Below the pieces are notes generated by a model. That model was not told the DNA's origin. It saw nothing but the letters and a program-made list of their open reading frames with translations, and did no database searches. Positions 14,966-23,650 of a stretch of DNA of 37,805 nt are shown here, piece after piece. Origin of the DNA: Gemmatimonadota bacterium. Lineage in GTDB: Bacteria; 4572-55; J002. The position numbers were made by a program, and so were the translations under genes. Position 1 is the stretch's first letter. Each line of letters starts with the position of its first letter. The stretch covers positions 1 to 37,805 of the forward strand of contig RFFQ01000072.1 of assembly GCA_003697105.1 (NCBI GenBank). The letters run 5' to 3'.

Positions 14966-16903
14966 ATGTATCAATACATGAAAATGATGATCGTCTTCAG
15001 TCTTCTGGTCGTTTTGGCTCTCACACTATCCGGTTGTAGTGATGATGGCACGACCGGTCCGGAAGAGGTCGATTATTCCGGCTTAGATGGACGGGTAACG
15101 ACTGCCGTGTACGATTTTCCCGCACTGACCAATATCTTGGGTGACCCGACGGAACGCCCCGTAAAAATTTATAAAACGGCAAATTTTGATCCCAGTACAG
15201 ACCCCGTACTCTATCTGCTACACGGTTTTGGTGGTAGCCACGAGACCATGACCCGATTCTACGAAGTTCACTATGTGGCAGACTACTTACGGGCACAAGG
15301 CATGATCGGCGACATGGCAATTGTGATGCCGAATGCCGCTAATGCGTTTGGTGGGAGTTTTTATACCAATTCTTCCACGGTGAACCCACTAACCGGAGAC
15401 CCCCTACCGTTGGGTAACTATCAAGATTATATTTTAAGAGTCGATAACGGTCAAATCGCGGAAGATTGTTTGGTCTGGAAAGTTGAAAATGATGCGCTTG
15501 GTACGGGCACGCTACCCCGAGAACGCCGCATGATTGCCGGTCTTTCCATGGGGGGTTATGGTGCCATGAAGCTGGCGCTAACCTATCCAGAATATTTCAC
15601 ATCGGTCAGCTCCCACAGTGGGGTGCTTTACTTTGAAGATATGAAAAATATTCTCTCCACATTATTGGCAGAAAACCCTCGGGGGTTGCTCTTAACCGGG
15701 CGTGTCATCAATACCGCCCCTGATCCCAATCCCGCAGAAACCATTATTGTGGATACGGATTCCATTTTGACCAGTGGTGTGGACCCTCAACTGGCTGGGG
15801 GCGCGGCACTCCAACCCGGTCGTTGGGCGGCGGCTCCCGGTTTTACATCTGGCTTAACTCCGTTGATAGATCGTCCCGGTGCCGATCCCGCGAATGCATT
15901 GGAATTCTTACCGGATTATCCGAATTCTCCGCGCGATTGGGGTATGGCATGGGAACCGGGCGTCTGGCTCCTGAAATTAGAAGAAAGTTTAGCCCGCAAT
16001 GGGATGGCACTTGACCAATTTCGAGCTCCAGAGTCCGAAGACCTTAGTTTTAGTACCACACCTGCATGGACGTGGGCAACTTCAGACAGCCTCGAAACCG
16101 CAATGGTCACCATTGAGCGCCAGTTTAATATCTTCGCTACAGATGCCACTGTCGCCAATTTTGCGTATTTTGTCACCCGTAATCATTACACCGATTATTA
16201 TATTGTCTATTTTAATGATGTACCCATTGATACCGTTGGGGCAAATCAAGACCCCGTTGATGGGGTGGTAACACCAAATGCCAATAATATTGGTCTCCAT
16301 TACGCTGTTGTGGATACTGGCGGTGTCACCGTATATTATGATTACATCAATGGCGCGGGTGTACGTGTTAGTGGGAGCAAGCATATCGCCAAAGAGGTGT
16401 TTCCGGAGGGAGAAGTTTTTCGCTCCGGATCCGATGGCGCAAATGTTATTCGGTTCCATGCGTTATCACGCTTCGGTCAGCCTACCCCATTGGAGCGCAC
16501 GATTAAAACTGTCTCGGCGTTCGTTTTTGCCATGGGTGCGGCATTTCAACCGGAAGCCGGCTATCCACAGTACCAATTGGCTGAGGGATTTGGAATTAGC
16601 TTACCGTTCAATACGCGGGGTATGATTTACGAGACCGCATGGCATGACCGCTGGCTTCCTCATGACCCGTATACTATGTTGGATAGTGCAAATCTGGATG
16701 CAATTCGAGCCATGAGAATCCATTTTGATGTCGGTGCGAGTGATCAGTACCGGTTGAATATCCATGCCAATTGGTTTGACTCGCGCTTGAATGCCTTGAA
16801 TATTGACCATGACTATCATGTGTTTTCAGGGGGGCACAGCGACCGATTTTATAATCAAATCGCACCCATGCTGAAGTTTCACAACGGGATTTCCGGTTCT
16901 TAA
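14966..16903 (+). CDS. Lipoprotein with esterase (alpha/beta hydrolase) domain
   Basis: The 645-residue protein begins with a lipoprotein signal peptide (MYQYMKMMIVFSLLVVLALT) and lipobox LSGC, so it should be membrane-anchored after processing. Residues about 60-250 match the putative esterase/esterase D family: an oxyanion loop LYLLHGFGGSHE and a nucleophile elbow GLSMGGYGA with Ser near residue 194. A long stretch, about 250-590, is an insertion or extra domain I do not recognise, and HVFSGGHSDRFY near the C-terminus probably supplies the catalytic His. AGAGGTGG upstream sets the start at the ATG 14966. It is far longer than ordinary esterase D proteins (about 280 residues). Ester hydrolysis in the periplasm or at the surface is likely; the substrate cannot be inferred. 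A strong hairpin at 16931 follows. Confidence 0.82.
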   Translation: MYQYMKMMIVFSLLVVLALTLSGCSDDGTTGPEEVDYSGLDGRVTTAVYDFPALTNILGDPTERPVKIYKTANFDPSTDPVLYLLHGFGGSHETMTRFYEVHYVADYLRAQGMIGDMAIVMPNAANAFGGSFYTNSSTVNPLTGDPLPLGNYQDYILRVDNGQIAEDCLVWKVENDALGTGTLPRERRMIAGLSMGGYGAMKLALTYPEYFTSVSSHSGVLYFEDMKNILSTLLAENPRGLLLTGRVINTAPDPNPAETIIVDTDSILTSGVDPQLAGGAALQPGRWAAAPGFTSGLTPLIDRPGADPANALEFLPDYPNSPRDWGMAWEPGVWLLKLEESLARNGMALDQFRAPESEDLSFSTTPAWTWATSDSLETAMVTIERQFNIFATDATVANFAYFVTRNHYTDYYIVYFNDVPIDTVGANQDPVDGVVTPNANNIGLHYAVVDTGGVTVYYDYINGAGVRVSGSKHIAKEVFPEGEVFRSGSDGANVIRFHALSRFGQPTPLERTIKTVSAFVFAMGAAFQPEAGYPQYQLAEGFGISLPFNTRGMIYETAWHDRWLPHDPYTMLDSANLDAIRAMRIHFDVGASDQYRLNIHANWFDSRLNALNIDHDYHVFSGGHSDRFYNQIAPMLKFHNGISGS

Positions 16904-16930
16904 ATAAGCCCGTAGGTATGTCATAGAAGT

Positions 16931-16965
16931 CGCAAAATGCCGGTCATATTGACCGGCATTTTGCG
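16931..16965. terminator. Strong hairpin terminator after the esterase gene
   Basis: A perfect 16-base stem (CGCAAAATGCCGGTCA and its complement) closes on a 3-base TAT loop. The GCCGGTCA core is followed by ATTTTGCGTT, giving a U-rich tail on either strand, so it can act in both directions. Confidence 0.88.
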
Positions 16966-17007
16966 TTATATTGGGTTTCAAGTCAAAGACATTGGTGAAA
17001 TTTACTG

Positions 17008-17036
17008 TTGACATTAACCGGCAAACAGCGTAGAAT
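17008..17036 (+). promoter_or_regulatory. Sigma-70-type promoter of rpsO-pnp
   Basis: TTGACA at 17008-17013 and TAGAAT at 17031-17036 are separated by 17 bases, about 60 bases before the rpsO start. Confidence 0.78.
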
Positions 17037-17095
17037 ACGCGAGTTGAATTGTCAAATTTTTATGGAAAGTCACATTTTGAGGAGGTATTTTAGCC

Positions 17096-17365
17096 TTGAG
17101 TATCACGAAGGAACGCAAGCTCGAATTGCGGCAAAAATACGGTAAGCATGAGAATGATTCCGGGTCTCCGGAAGTTCAAATTGCCATTTTAACGGAGCGA
17201 ATCCGCGAACTCACTGAACATATGAAGACCCACAAAAAGGATTATCATTCGCGGCGAGGGTTAATCATGTTGGTTGGTAAACGTCGCCGGTTGCTTGATT
17301 ATCTCAAGCGGAAAGACATCCTCCGTTATCGCGAAATTTTAGGTGAGTTAGGCTTGCGCCGGTAG
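17096..17365 (+). CDS. rpsO: 30S ribosomal protein S15
   Basis: S15 binds 16S rRNA in the platform of the small subunit. The 89-residue product has the normal length and the family sequence: [54 protein letters not shown] and LDYLKRKD. The start is TTG at 17096, preceded by an excellent GAGGAGGT site 8 bases upstream; no ATG is available near the conserved N-terminus. The gene is followed by pnp, the classical rpsO-pnp order in bacteria, so it probably shares a transcript with PNPase. In other bacteria S15 represses its own translation, but no leader structure for that was identified here. Confidence 0.98.
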   Translation: MSITKERKLELRQKYGKHENDSGSPEVQIAILTERIRELTEHMKTHKKDYHSRRGLIMLVGKRRRLLDYLKRKDILRYREILGELGLRR

Positions 17366-17433
17366 GTCGGATAGCAAAAAATAGTTGTAGTTGAATTAGA
17401 GTTTTTCACATTACGTTTTTGGAGAAAATAACC

Positions 17434-19620
17434 TTGGCTATAGATGGTATATACAAAGTAGAAGCCGAAATAGATGGACGAATATTTTCCATTGAAACCG
17501 GTCGAATTGCACGACAAGCTGATGGCGCGGTATTAGTACAGTATGGCGATACGGTAGTCCTCGTTGCCGCCGTTGCCGCGAAAGAAGCGGATCCAAATCG
17601 CGGTTTTTTTCCGTTGGTCGTCGATTATCGAGAAAAAACCTATGCTGCCGGTAAAATTCCGGGAGGATTTTATAAACGAGAAGGTCGTCCCCGGGATAAA
17701 GAAATTTTAAGTGCCCGGCAAATTGACCGCCCCATCCGTCCTTTGTTCCCCGATGGATTTATGAATGAAACTCAGATCATGGTCTCGGTCTTATCGTCGG
17801 ATCAGGAGCATGACTCGGATGTGTTGGGAATCGTCGGTGCTTCTGCCGCTTTGACTATTTCTGATATTCCGTTCTTGGAAACCATTGCTGGTGTTCGGGT
17901 CGGACGGGTTGACGGGCGATGGATTATCAATCCCACGTTTCAAGAGCGCGAAGAAAGTGATATGGATTTGGTCATCGCCGGTACGGAAACCTCCCTGATG
18001 ATGGTTGAAGGGGAAGCAAACGAAATTTCAGAAGCAGATTTACTTGCCGCTTTGGAGCACGGTCATAAAGCGATTATTCAACTGATTCAACTGCAACAGC
18101 AGTTGGTGGATGCCATCGGCGGTGTCACAAAGCGCGAAGTACCGGTAGTGGAAAAAGATGATGCCTTGATTAGCCGGGTCATGGAACTAGGGCATGGACG
18201 TATTATAGAAGCCAATCAAATTGCGGATAAACACCTCCGTAGTAAAACCATCGAGGAACTGCAAGATGAAGTGATTGAGCAACTCGGTGAGGAATATCCC
18301 GAACAAAACGACCAAATCTTGGCGATTTTAAGCGAGATCGAGAAAAAAGAACTCCGCCGGATGATTCTGGAAAAAGGAATCCGCTCCGATGGGCGGGATT
18401 TAGATACTGTACGACCCATTACCATTGAAACTGGTATTTTGCCACGAACCCACGGTTCGGCGCTGTTTACACGCGGGCAAACCCAAGCCTTAGTTGTGGC
18501 GACTCTGGGGACAAAAGGGGACGAACAAATTATTGATGATTTGGAAGGTGAATCATCCAAACGATTTATGCTTCATTACAATTTCCCCCCCTATTCCGTG
18601 GGAGAAACCCGCCCTATTCGGGGTCCTGGACGCCGCGAAATTGGTCACGGGATGCTAGCGGAGCGCTCACTCTCTTCCATCCTACCCGATGAAACCGATT
18701 TCCCTTATACCATTCGGGTGGTTTCCGACATCACCGAATCAAATGGCTCCTCGTCCATGGCAACGGTTTGCGGCGGTACGCTGTCCATGATGGATGCTGG
18801 TGTACCCATTAAAGCCCCCGTCGCCGGTATTGCAATGGGGTTGATTAAAGAAGGTGATGATTTCGCCGTCCTGACCGATATTTTAGGCTTAGAAGACCAT
18901 CTGGGTGATATGGATTTCAAAGTTGCCGGAACCCGTCAGGGAATAACGGGCTTTCAGATGGACATCAAAATCCAGGGGATTACCTTTGAAATTATGAAAA
19001 TCGCCCTCGAAAAAGCCAATAACGCTCGTATGTTTATCTTAGATAAAATGGAAGAGGCAATTGCGGCACCCCGCGAGGAACTTTCACCGTATGCGCCACG
19101 GATTATCACCATGAAAATTAATCCCGATAAAATCCGGGATGTTATTGGTTCCGGGGGTAAAGTGATCCGAAAAATCATCGAAGATACCGGAGCAACTATC
19201 GATATTGAAGATGATGGGACGGTGCGCATTGCTAGCGTGGATCAAGCGGGAGGCCAGAAAGCCAAAACCATCATTGAACGACTTACAGAAGATGTTGAGT
19301 TAGGTAAACTCTATATGGGTGTGGTAAAACGGGTGGTTGATTTTGGGGCTTTTATTGAAGTCCTCCCCAATCAAGAAGGATTATGTCACATCTCCGAACT
19401 CGAATATGGACGGGTAAATACCGTTCGGGATGTATTGAATGAGGGCGATGAGGTTTTGGTGAAAGTGATCGGCATCGATGATCAGGGTAAAATCAAGGTC
19501 AGCCGGAAAGATGCCATGGAACCCCCGCCCGGGTGGACTCCACCTCCCCCACGAGAAAAAAGTAGTGGTGGACGCCGCGGAGGGAATCGCCGCAGTGGTG
19601 GTGGGAATCGCCGCCGGTAA
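17434..19620 (+). CDS. pnp: Polyribonucleotide nucleotidyltransferase (PNPase)
   Basis: PNPase degrades RNA from the 3' end by phosphorolysis and is a core part of the RNA degradosome. The product contains two RNase PH-like halves (VLVAAVAAKEADPNRGFFPL, RPIRPLFPDGF in the first; RSDGRDLDTVRPI, HYNFPPYSVGE, GRREIGHGMLAERSL in the second), a KH domain with the GSGGKVIRKI loop near residue 570, and an S1 domain from about 628 (GVVKRVVDFGAFIEVLPNQEGLCHISEL). It ends in a short Gly/Arg-rich tail (GGRRGGNRRSGGGNRRR), which may bind RNA. GGAG at 17421-17424 favours the TTG at 17434 over the in-frame TTG at 17419, which would overlap that site. At 728 residues the length is normal. It follows rpsO by 68 bases. 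Confidence 0.98.
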   Translation: MAIDGIYKVEAEIDGRIFSIETGRIARQADGAVLVQYGDTVVLVAAVAAKEADPNRGFFPLVVDYREKTYAAGKIPGGFYKREGRPRDKEILSARQIDRPIRPLFPDGFMNETQIMVSVLSSDQEHDSDVLGIVGASAALTISDIPFLETIAGVRVGRVDGRWIINPTFQEREESDMDLVIAGTETSLMMVEGEANEISEADLLAALEHGHKAIIQLIQLQQQLVDAIGGVTKREVPVVEKDDALISRVMELGHGRIIEANQIADKHLRSKTIEELQDEVIEQLGEEYPEQNDQILAILSEIEKKELRRMILEKGIRSDGRDLDTVRPITIETGILPRTHGSALFTRGQTQALVVATLGTKGDEQIIDDLEGESSKRFMLHYNFPPYSVGETRPIRGPGRREIGHGMLAERSLSSILPDETDFPYTIRVVSDITESNGSSSMATVCGGTLSMMDAGVPIKAPVAGIAMGLIKEGDDFAVLTDILGLEDHLGDMDFKVAGTRQGITGFQMDIKIQGITFEIMKIALEKANNARMFILDKMEEAIAAPREELSPYAPRIITMKINPDKIRDVIGSGGKVIRKIIEDTGATIDIEDDGTVRIASVDQAGGQKAKTIIERLTEDVELGKLYMGVVKRVVDFGAFIEVLPNQEGLCHISELEYGRVNTVRDVLNEGDEVLVKVIGIDDQGKIKVSRKDAMEPPPGWTPPPPREKSSGGRRGGNRRSGGGNRRR

Positions 19621-19646
19621 TCCTCTCCAAAAATATCATCGTTCTG

Positions 19647-19675
19647 AACCTGCCGGTATGCTGGCAGGTTTTTTT
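19647..19675 (+). terminator. Rho-independent terminator after pnp
   Basis: AACCTGCCGG pairs with CTGGCAGGTT (one G-U pair) around a TATG loop, followed by a run of T. It lies just downstream of the pnp stop. Confidence 0.88.
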
Positions 19676-19698
19676 ATGGTGCTAATTCAGGTTTGCTT

Positions 19699-20637
19699 AT
19701 GGTTACATGGCAACGTTTCGTTCTTTATATCGGGATGATCTTAGTTTTCGGGAGTTCACCCCTTTCAGCGCAATGGCACGTTCTTGAGGATTCCCACTTT
19801 CGGATTGAATACCGTCCGCCGGCGGAACAGTTGGCAAAAACCGTCCAAAAAACGTTGCACCGGGTGCGGTTGCCAATCGTTAGCTCAATAGATTATCGTC
19901 CCACCGCCCAGACCCGGGTGATTATCTGTTCTACCGAAGATGATTTTACGACCGTAACAGGTGGATTCGCGCCTGAATGGGGTGTCGGTGTGGCATTTCC
20001 GGCACAAAATTTAATCGTACTCAAATCGCCCCGGATTACACACGCCTTGGAACGGTTGCCTACCGTTGTGGCGCACGAATACGTCCATATTGTGTTCGGT
20101 CAAGCGGTTGCTGGAAAATCCGTACCTCGTTGGTTCCATGAAGGACTTGCCATGTATCATGCCAAGGAACTGGGCTTAACCGAGACGCTTTCGCTCAGTT
20201 GGGTGAGCGTGACACACAAATTGCTTCCGTTAGATGATATTTCGCAGAGTTTTCCGGCGGAAACCAATGCCGCCCGCATGGCATACATGCAAAGTCGATC
20301 CACCATCAGTTTTATTATTGAACAGTACGGCGAAGACCATCTCCGAGAATTGGTGCGTCACATTCGCACTACGCAACAGTTTGAACATGCGATACTTCTT
20401 ACGTTTCATTATAATTTGGATACGTTTGAGCAAAACTGGCGCACGTATGTGCGCGGTCGTTGGAATTGGTGGACACTTGCGGCAAACACCTCGTTTCTTT
20501 GGTTAACGGCGACAATGCTGTTTCTGATTGCGTATTGGCGCAAACGCCGGCAAACACGCCAAATTATCAAACAGTGGGAATCGGAAGAGGATTGGCTAGG
20601 GCTTAGTGATGAGGAATACCGTGATATTTGGTCGTAA
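19699..20637 (+). CDS. Secreted or anchored zinc peptidase (MA-clan, HExxH)
   Basis: The product has a signal peptide (VTWQRFVLYIGMILVFGSSPLSAQ) and one C-terminal membrane helix (TSFLWLTATMLFLIAYW) with a short charged cytoplasmic tail. Near residue 127 it carries HEYVHIVFG, a zinc-binding HExxH motif, followed by PRWFHEGLAMYHAKE, where the Glu is the likely third zinc ligand. This pattern fits the peptidase MA-like family of metalloproteases. The catalytic domain should face the periplasm. The in-frame TTG at 19693 is a possible start, but the ATG at 19699 is preferred; the ribosome binding site is weak. It stands alone between the pnp terminator and the inverted repeat at 20639. The physiological substrate is unknown. 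Confidence 0.82.
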   Translation: MVTWQRFVLYIGMILVFGSSPLSAQWHVLEDSHFRIEYRPPAEQLAKTVQKTLHRVRLPIVSSIDYRPTAQTRVIICSTEDDFTTVTGGFAPEWGVGVAFPAQNLIVLKSPRITHALERLPTVVAHEYVHIVFGQAVAGKSVPRWFHEGLAMYHAKELGLTETLSLSWVSVTHKLLPLDDISQSFPAETNAARMAYMQSRSTISFIIEQYGEDHLRELVRHIRTTQQFEHAILLTFHYNLDTFEQNWRTYVRGRWNWWTLAANTSFLWLTATMLFLIAYWRKRRQTRQIIKQWESEEDWLGLSDEEYRDIWS

Positions 20638-20638
20638 T

Positions 20639-20689
20639 TACCCGGTAAAATACGTTGTTGAGGCTGGACGTTGTGTATTTTACCGGGTA
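20639..20689. repeat. 15-base inverted repeat after the peptidase gene
   Basis: TACCCGGTAAAATAC at 20639-20653 is the exact complement of GTATTTTACCGGGTA at 20675-20689, with a 21-base loop. The first arm begins one base after the peptidase stop. No T-tract follows the stem, but the descending arm includes TTTT, so it may terminate or stabilise the transcript end. Confidence 0.6.
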
Positions 20690-20768
20690 GCCGCAAAAGC
20701 GCCATCCTACCGGCGTATCCCCCCCATCCTGCAAAAGTGATGACACCGTACTTAATACCATTATTCGC

Positions 20769-20797
20769 TTGACGTTAGGTTGTATTTCGGTTATTCT
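20769..20797 (+). promoter_or_regulatory. Possible promoter of the histidine kinase gene
   Basis: TTGACG at 20769-20774 and TATTCT at 20792-20797 are 17 bases apart. If used, transcription would begin near 20804, which excludes the in-frame start at 20780 and supports the ATG at 20843. Confidence 0.5.
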
Positions 20798-20842
20798 CCT
20801 CTTGACCGGATTCGGTTTAACCCCCTCTCTTTGTTGAAGATA

Positions 20843-22477
20843 ATGCCTGAAATTAGTAAAATCCAAACCATCATTGATTTTCCTCCACCCGACATTCAGA
20901 ATCTTCCTTTTGAAGGGAATCGGAATGAACTAGCGGTGTTATATCGTATCAGTGAATCGTTGAAGAACTTTGTGAATGTTCAGGAATCACTGGATATTAC
21001 GCTCGAAATTCTGATGCGGGAAATGCGGTTGGAAGAAACCCGGATCGTATTGTTGGAAGACCGGATCGACCTCCGCTATACGCTGTCGGTCATGGACCGG
21101 GATAGTGGTGTAGTAAACAAATTTCATGAGGCATTAAAACAATTGACGGAACATGTCGAGTTGTGGGACATTGAGGGTAATTACCTGATTGAGAAACTAA
21201 CACAACGGTTGATCTTCTCTGAACAGGAGCTTCAAAAGCTGGCTACATACTTCTTTTTCCCATTAACGGTTGAAGAGGATGTGTTCGGCGTGATGATGGT
21301 GCGCAAAACCATTGGAGAGAAGCGTCTGAGCCGCGATCAACAAGAAGTTCTCCGAATTATTGCCGAGACTATTGCCCGTGCGATTGCTATTCGCAGTGCG
21401 TTAGATCGGGAGGAAAGCCTTCAGCATTATAACCAATTGTTGCTGGATAGCATCAGTGATGGGGTTATGACGGTTGATCTGTATGGTATCATCAAGACCG
21501 TGAATCCAGCAATGCTGAATATCTTAGAATGTGATGCGGCGTCTGTGCTGGAACAACCGTGTGACCGGATTTTTGCCCGCAATACCACATTGAGCCAGTT
21601 ATTTTCCCGATCTATGGGTACCCGGCAAGAACTGATTGAACCGGATTACGAACTAGAATTTACCGATGGTCGGGTGAAATACCTTGAACTACGGATTTTT
21701 CCCCTGATCCAAAATGAACTTGTCGGTGCCGCCGCCGTTATGCGCGATGTGACCAACGAGCGTATTTTGGCAAAAATGATGTATCAGACGCAAAAACTTA
21801 CTGTCTTGGGGGAACTCGCTGCCGTTACTGCTCACGAAATTAATAACCCTCTCTTTGGGATTATCAATTATTTAGAAGTGGTCTTGATGGATGAATCAAT
21901 TCAGGGACAAAGTCGTGAATATTTGGGTGTCGCGCGGGATGAATTAAACCGGCTGGGGAAAATTGTCAAAAACTTGTCTGGGATGAGTCGTGACACCAAA
22001 GTTGCCTTGCAAGAAACCTATCTTAATGATGTCGTCCAACAAGCTGTGCTCATTGTCTCGCCCAAAGCTGAAAAAGCCCAAATTCAGATTATCGAAGAAT
22101 ATACCGAAGAATTACCCTTAATCACTGTTGATGCGGGCCAATTGGAACAAGTATTTATCAATTTACTGTTAAACGCGGTTCAATCGTTCCCCGCACCGGG
22201 GGTGACACACCCCCAAATAAAGGTCTCTACCAAGACTCAGCGCCGCAAAATGAAACCTTACGTTTGCATCCATATTGAAGATAATGGTTGCGGGATTCCG
22301 GTAGCTATTCAGGAAAAAGTATTTGAGCCGTTTTATACAACCAGACAGGAAGCTGGCGGTAGTGGGTTAGGGCTTTCTGTTAGCCAAAATATTATCTATA
22401 ATCATGGCGGGCGGATTGTGTTTCAAAGCCAAGAAGGAAACGGCACCACGTTCATCGTGGAACTACCTTTAGATTAA
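20843..22477 (+). CDS. Cytoplasmic sensor histidine kinase (GAF-PAS-HisKA-HATPase)
   Basis: The 544-residue kinase has no signal peptide or membrane helix, so it senses a cytoplasmic signal. Residues about 25-180 look like a GAF domain, about 200-310 a PAS domain (LLDSISDGVMTVDLYGIIKTVNPAML). The dimerisation domain carries the phosphoacceptor His near 331 in TAHEINNP. The ATPase domain has N box NLLLNAVQ, G1 IEDNGCGIP, F box FEPFYTT and G2 GGSGLGLS. This resembles NtrB-type kinases that pair with sigma-54 activators. No response regulator lies next to it; the NtrC-type regulator at 9359 is a candidate partner. The frame is open from 20780, but the ATG at 20843 is favoured by the promoter position. 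Its stop overlaps that of lolA on the other strand. Confidence 0.93.
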   Translation: MPEISKIQTIIDFPPPDIQNLPFEGNRNELAVLYRISESLKNFVNVQESLDITLEILMREMRLEETRIVLLEDRIDLRYTLSVMDRDSGVVNKFHEALKQLTEHVELWDIEGNYLIEKLTQRLIFSEQELQKLATYFFFPLTVEEDVFGVMMVRKTIGEKRLSRDQQEVLRIIAETIARAIAIRSALDREESLQHYNQLLLDSISDGVMTVDLYGIIKTVNPAMLNILECDAASVLEQPCDRIFARNTTLSQLFSRSMGTRQELIEPDYELEFTDGRVKYLELRIFPLIQNELVGAAAVMRDVTNERILAKMMYQTQKLTVLGELAAVTAHEINNPLFGIINYLEVVLMDESIQGQSREYLGVARDELNRLGKIVKNLSGMSRDTKVALQETYLNDVVQQAVLIVSPKAEKAQIQIIEEYTEELPLITVDAGQLEQVFINLLLNAVQSFPAPGVTHPQIKVSTKTQRRKMKPYVCIHIEDNGCGIPVAIQEKVFEPFYTTRQEAGGSGLGLSVSQNIIYNHGGRIVFQSQEGNGTTFIVELPLD

Positions 22478-23094
22478 CGAAAAATGTCAACACCCTCTGG
22501 AGGATCAAATTGAAATAGACTTGAGTCTGCTGGAAGTGTGGTCGTTACATTTGAGAATGTATAACGGGTGATATTCCCGTTTTGGTCGAGTGTTTCAATT
22601 TGATACGGCAGATACGTATCCTGAGCGATCCACGCTTTAATACGTTTTGTAATGCCATCGGATTGGTGGGGGGTTAAGACAAGTTGGTAACACTGGGTGG
22701 CACTGACCACATCATCGTCAAGTCGTTCCGCCCGGGAATTCTCAAAATAATGGTATAAAAAATTATCAGATGACATCAGCGGTGAAATTTGAACCTGATT
22801 GAGTTCCGGAGTGTACAACCAGACCGAATCTCCGTTGGATACGATCAACTGTGAATCAGGCGCTGCATAGCTGATTCGGAATAGATTCGGTGCTTTCATA
22901 ATGATGGTGCCGTGGGTGGTTTGGGTTCTATTGAGAACCTCTATAATGCGGGTTTGGGTCAGTTTGGCGGTAAATCCCCCTTTGTTCTGGTATGTTTCAA
23001 GGGTGTGTTCGATGATCTCCTCCGGGCTGATAGCGAACGTGGGGGTAACAAAGACGATCATAACTCCTATCAAGAGAAAAGGTGCGATTTTCAT
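22474..23094 (-). CDS. lolA: Outer-membrane lipoprotein carrier protein LolA
   Basis: LolA ferries lipoproteins across the periplasm from the LolCDE exporter to the outer membrane. The 206-residue product has a signal peptide (KIAPFLLIGVMIVFVTPTFA), then the LolA fold: GGFTAKLTQTRI, GTIIMKAPNLFRISYAAPD, SVWLYTPELNQVQISPL and a C-terminal LFQFDPPEGVDIF. Length is normal. AAGGAG immediately upstream supports the ATG at 23094. It is transcribed alone on the minus strand, convergent with the histidine kinase: the two genes share a TTAA so their stop codons overlap and there is no room for a terminator between them. Its presence shows that the organism sorts lipoproteins to an outer membrane. LolB and LolCDE are not in this window. 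Confidence 0.93.
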   Translation of the reverse strand: MKIAPFLLIGVMIVFVTPTFAISPEEIIEHTLETYQNKGGFTAKLTQTRIIEVLNRTQTTHGTIIMKAPNLFRISYAAPDSQLIVSNGDSVWLYTPELNQVQISPLMSSDNFLYHYFENSRAERLDDDVVSATQCYQLVLTPHQSDGITKRIKAWIAQDTYLPYQIETLDQNGNITRYTFSNVTTTLPADSSLFQFDPPEGVDIFR

Positions 23095-23259
23095 CTGGAC
23101 TCCTTATAAATTCAGTGAAACAAATATACTTACAACAATGACGAGACTTCGGCGGGTTACTTTCAAATTTTTATTGCGTTCCGGCGATTTTTTCGTTACC
23201 AATACAGGGCAATTATACCGTGTGAATGACGGTAACGCAAGGCTCTTCAACTTTTTATA

Positions 23260-23288
23260 TTGACAAAATCTTCAAAAACATGTATTGA
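23260..23288 (+). promoter_or_regulatory. Promoter of acpP
   Basis: TTGACA at 23260-23265 is followed after 17 bases by TATTGA at 23283-23288. The -10 box is weak, but the position, with a very short leader before the AAGGAGGTGA site, fits. Confidence 0.6.
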
Positions 23289-23319
23289 TCCAAAAATGGT
23301 AAGGAGGTGAAACAACGCG

Positions 23320-23553
23320 ATGAGTGATGTCGAAAAAAGAGTTAAAGAAATCATTGTTGAGCAACTGGGTGTTAGCGCTGAGCAAGTAACGTCAGATGCT
23401 CACTTTGTCGAAGATTTAGGTGCTGATTCGCTGGATACGGTCGAATTAGTTATGGCTCTTGAAGAAGCATTTGACGTGGAAATTCCAGACGAAGATGCCG
23501 AAAAGATCGAAACTGTGGGCAACGCAATTGCTTACATCAAAGAGCGTGCATAA
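23320..23553 (+). CDS. acpP: Acyl carrier protein
   Basis: This small acidic protein carries growing acyl chains in fatty acid synthesis. The 77 residues match AcpP along the whole length, with the phosphopantetheine attachment site Ser37 in [19 protein letters not shown] near-perfect ribosome binding site (AAGGAGGTGA) precedes the ATG, consistent with strong expression. It is followed by a hairpin and then fabF, the usual neighbour. Other fatty-acid genes commonly found here (fabD, fabG, fabH, plsX, rpmF, rnc) are absent from the window. Confidence 0.98.
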   Translation: MSDVEKRVKEIIVEQLGVSAEQVTSDAHFVEDLGADSLDTVELVMALEEAFDVEIPDEDAEKIETVGNAIAYIKERA

Positions 23554-23573
23554 TTTTAAGTAGTATCTTATCG

Positions 23574-23604
23574 AGGAGTCCTAGCCGTTCCGGTCAGGAC
23601 TCCT
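23574..23604 (+). terminator. Hairpin between acpP and fabF
   Basis: AGGAGTCCT at 23574-23582 and AGGACTCCT at 23596-23604 form a 9-base perfect stem with a 13-base loop, followed by TATTCTTT. It may partly terminate transcription so that acpP is expressed well above fabF. Confidence 0.7.
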
Positions 23605-23650
23605 TATTCTTTAAAATGATGGTTTTAGTAGAGTTATGGAGGGTTGACCA

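Noticed and set aside
20780-20842. Longer N-terminus of the histidine kinase
   Set aside because: The promoter-like elements at 20769-20797 overlap it, there is no ribosome binding site, and the GAF region begins after the ATG at 20843.
23174-23240. Overlapping short dyads upstream of acpP (TTGCGTT/AACGCAA and CGTTACC/GGTAACG)
   Set aside because: They could form alternative hairpins, but they lie before the acpP promoter and after no plus-strand gene, so no transcript is expected to carry them; no known riboswitch consensus was seen.
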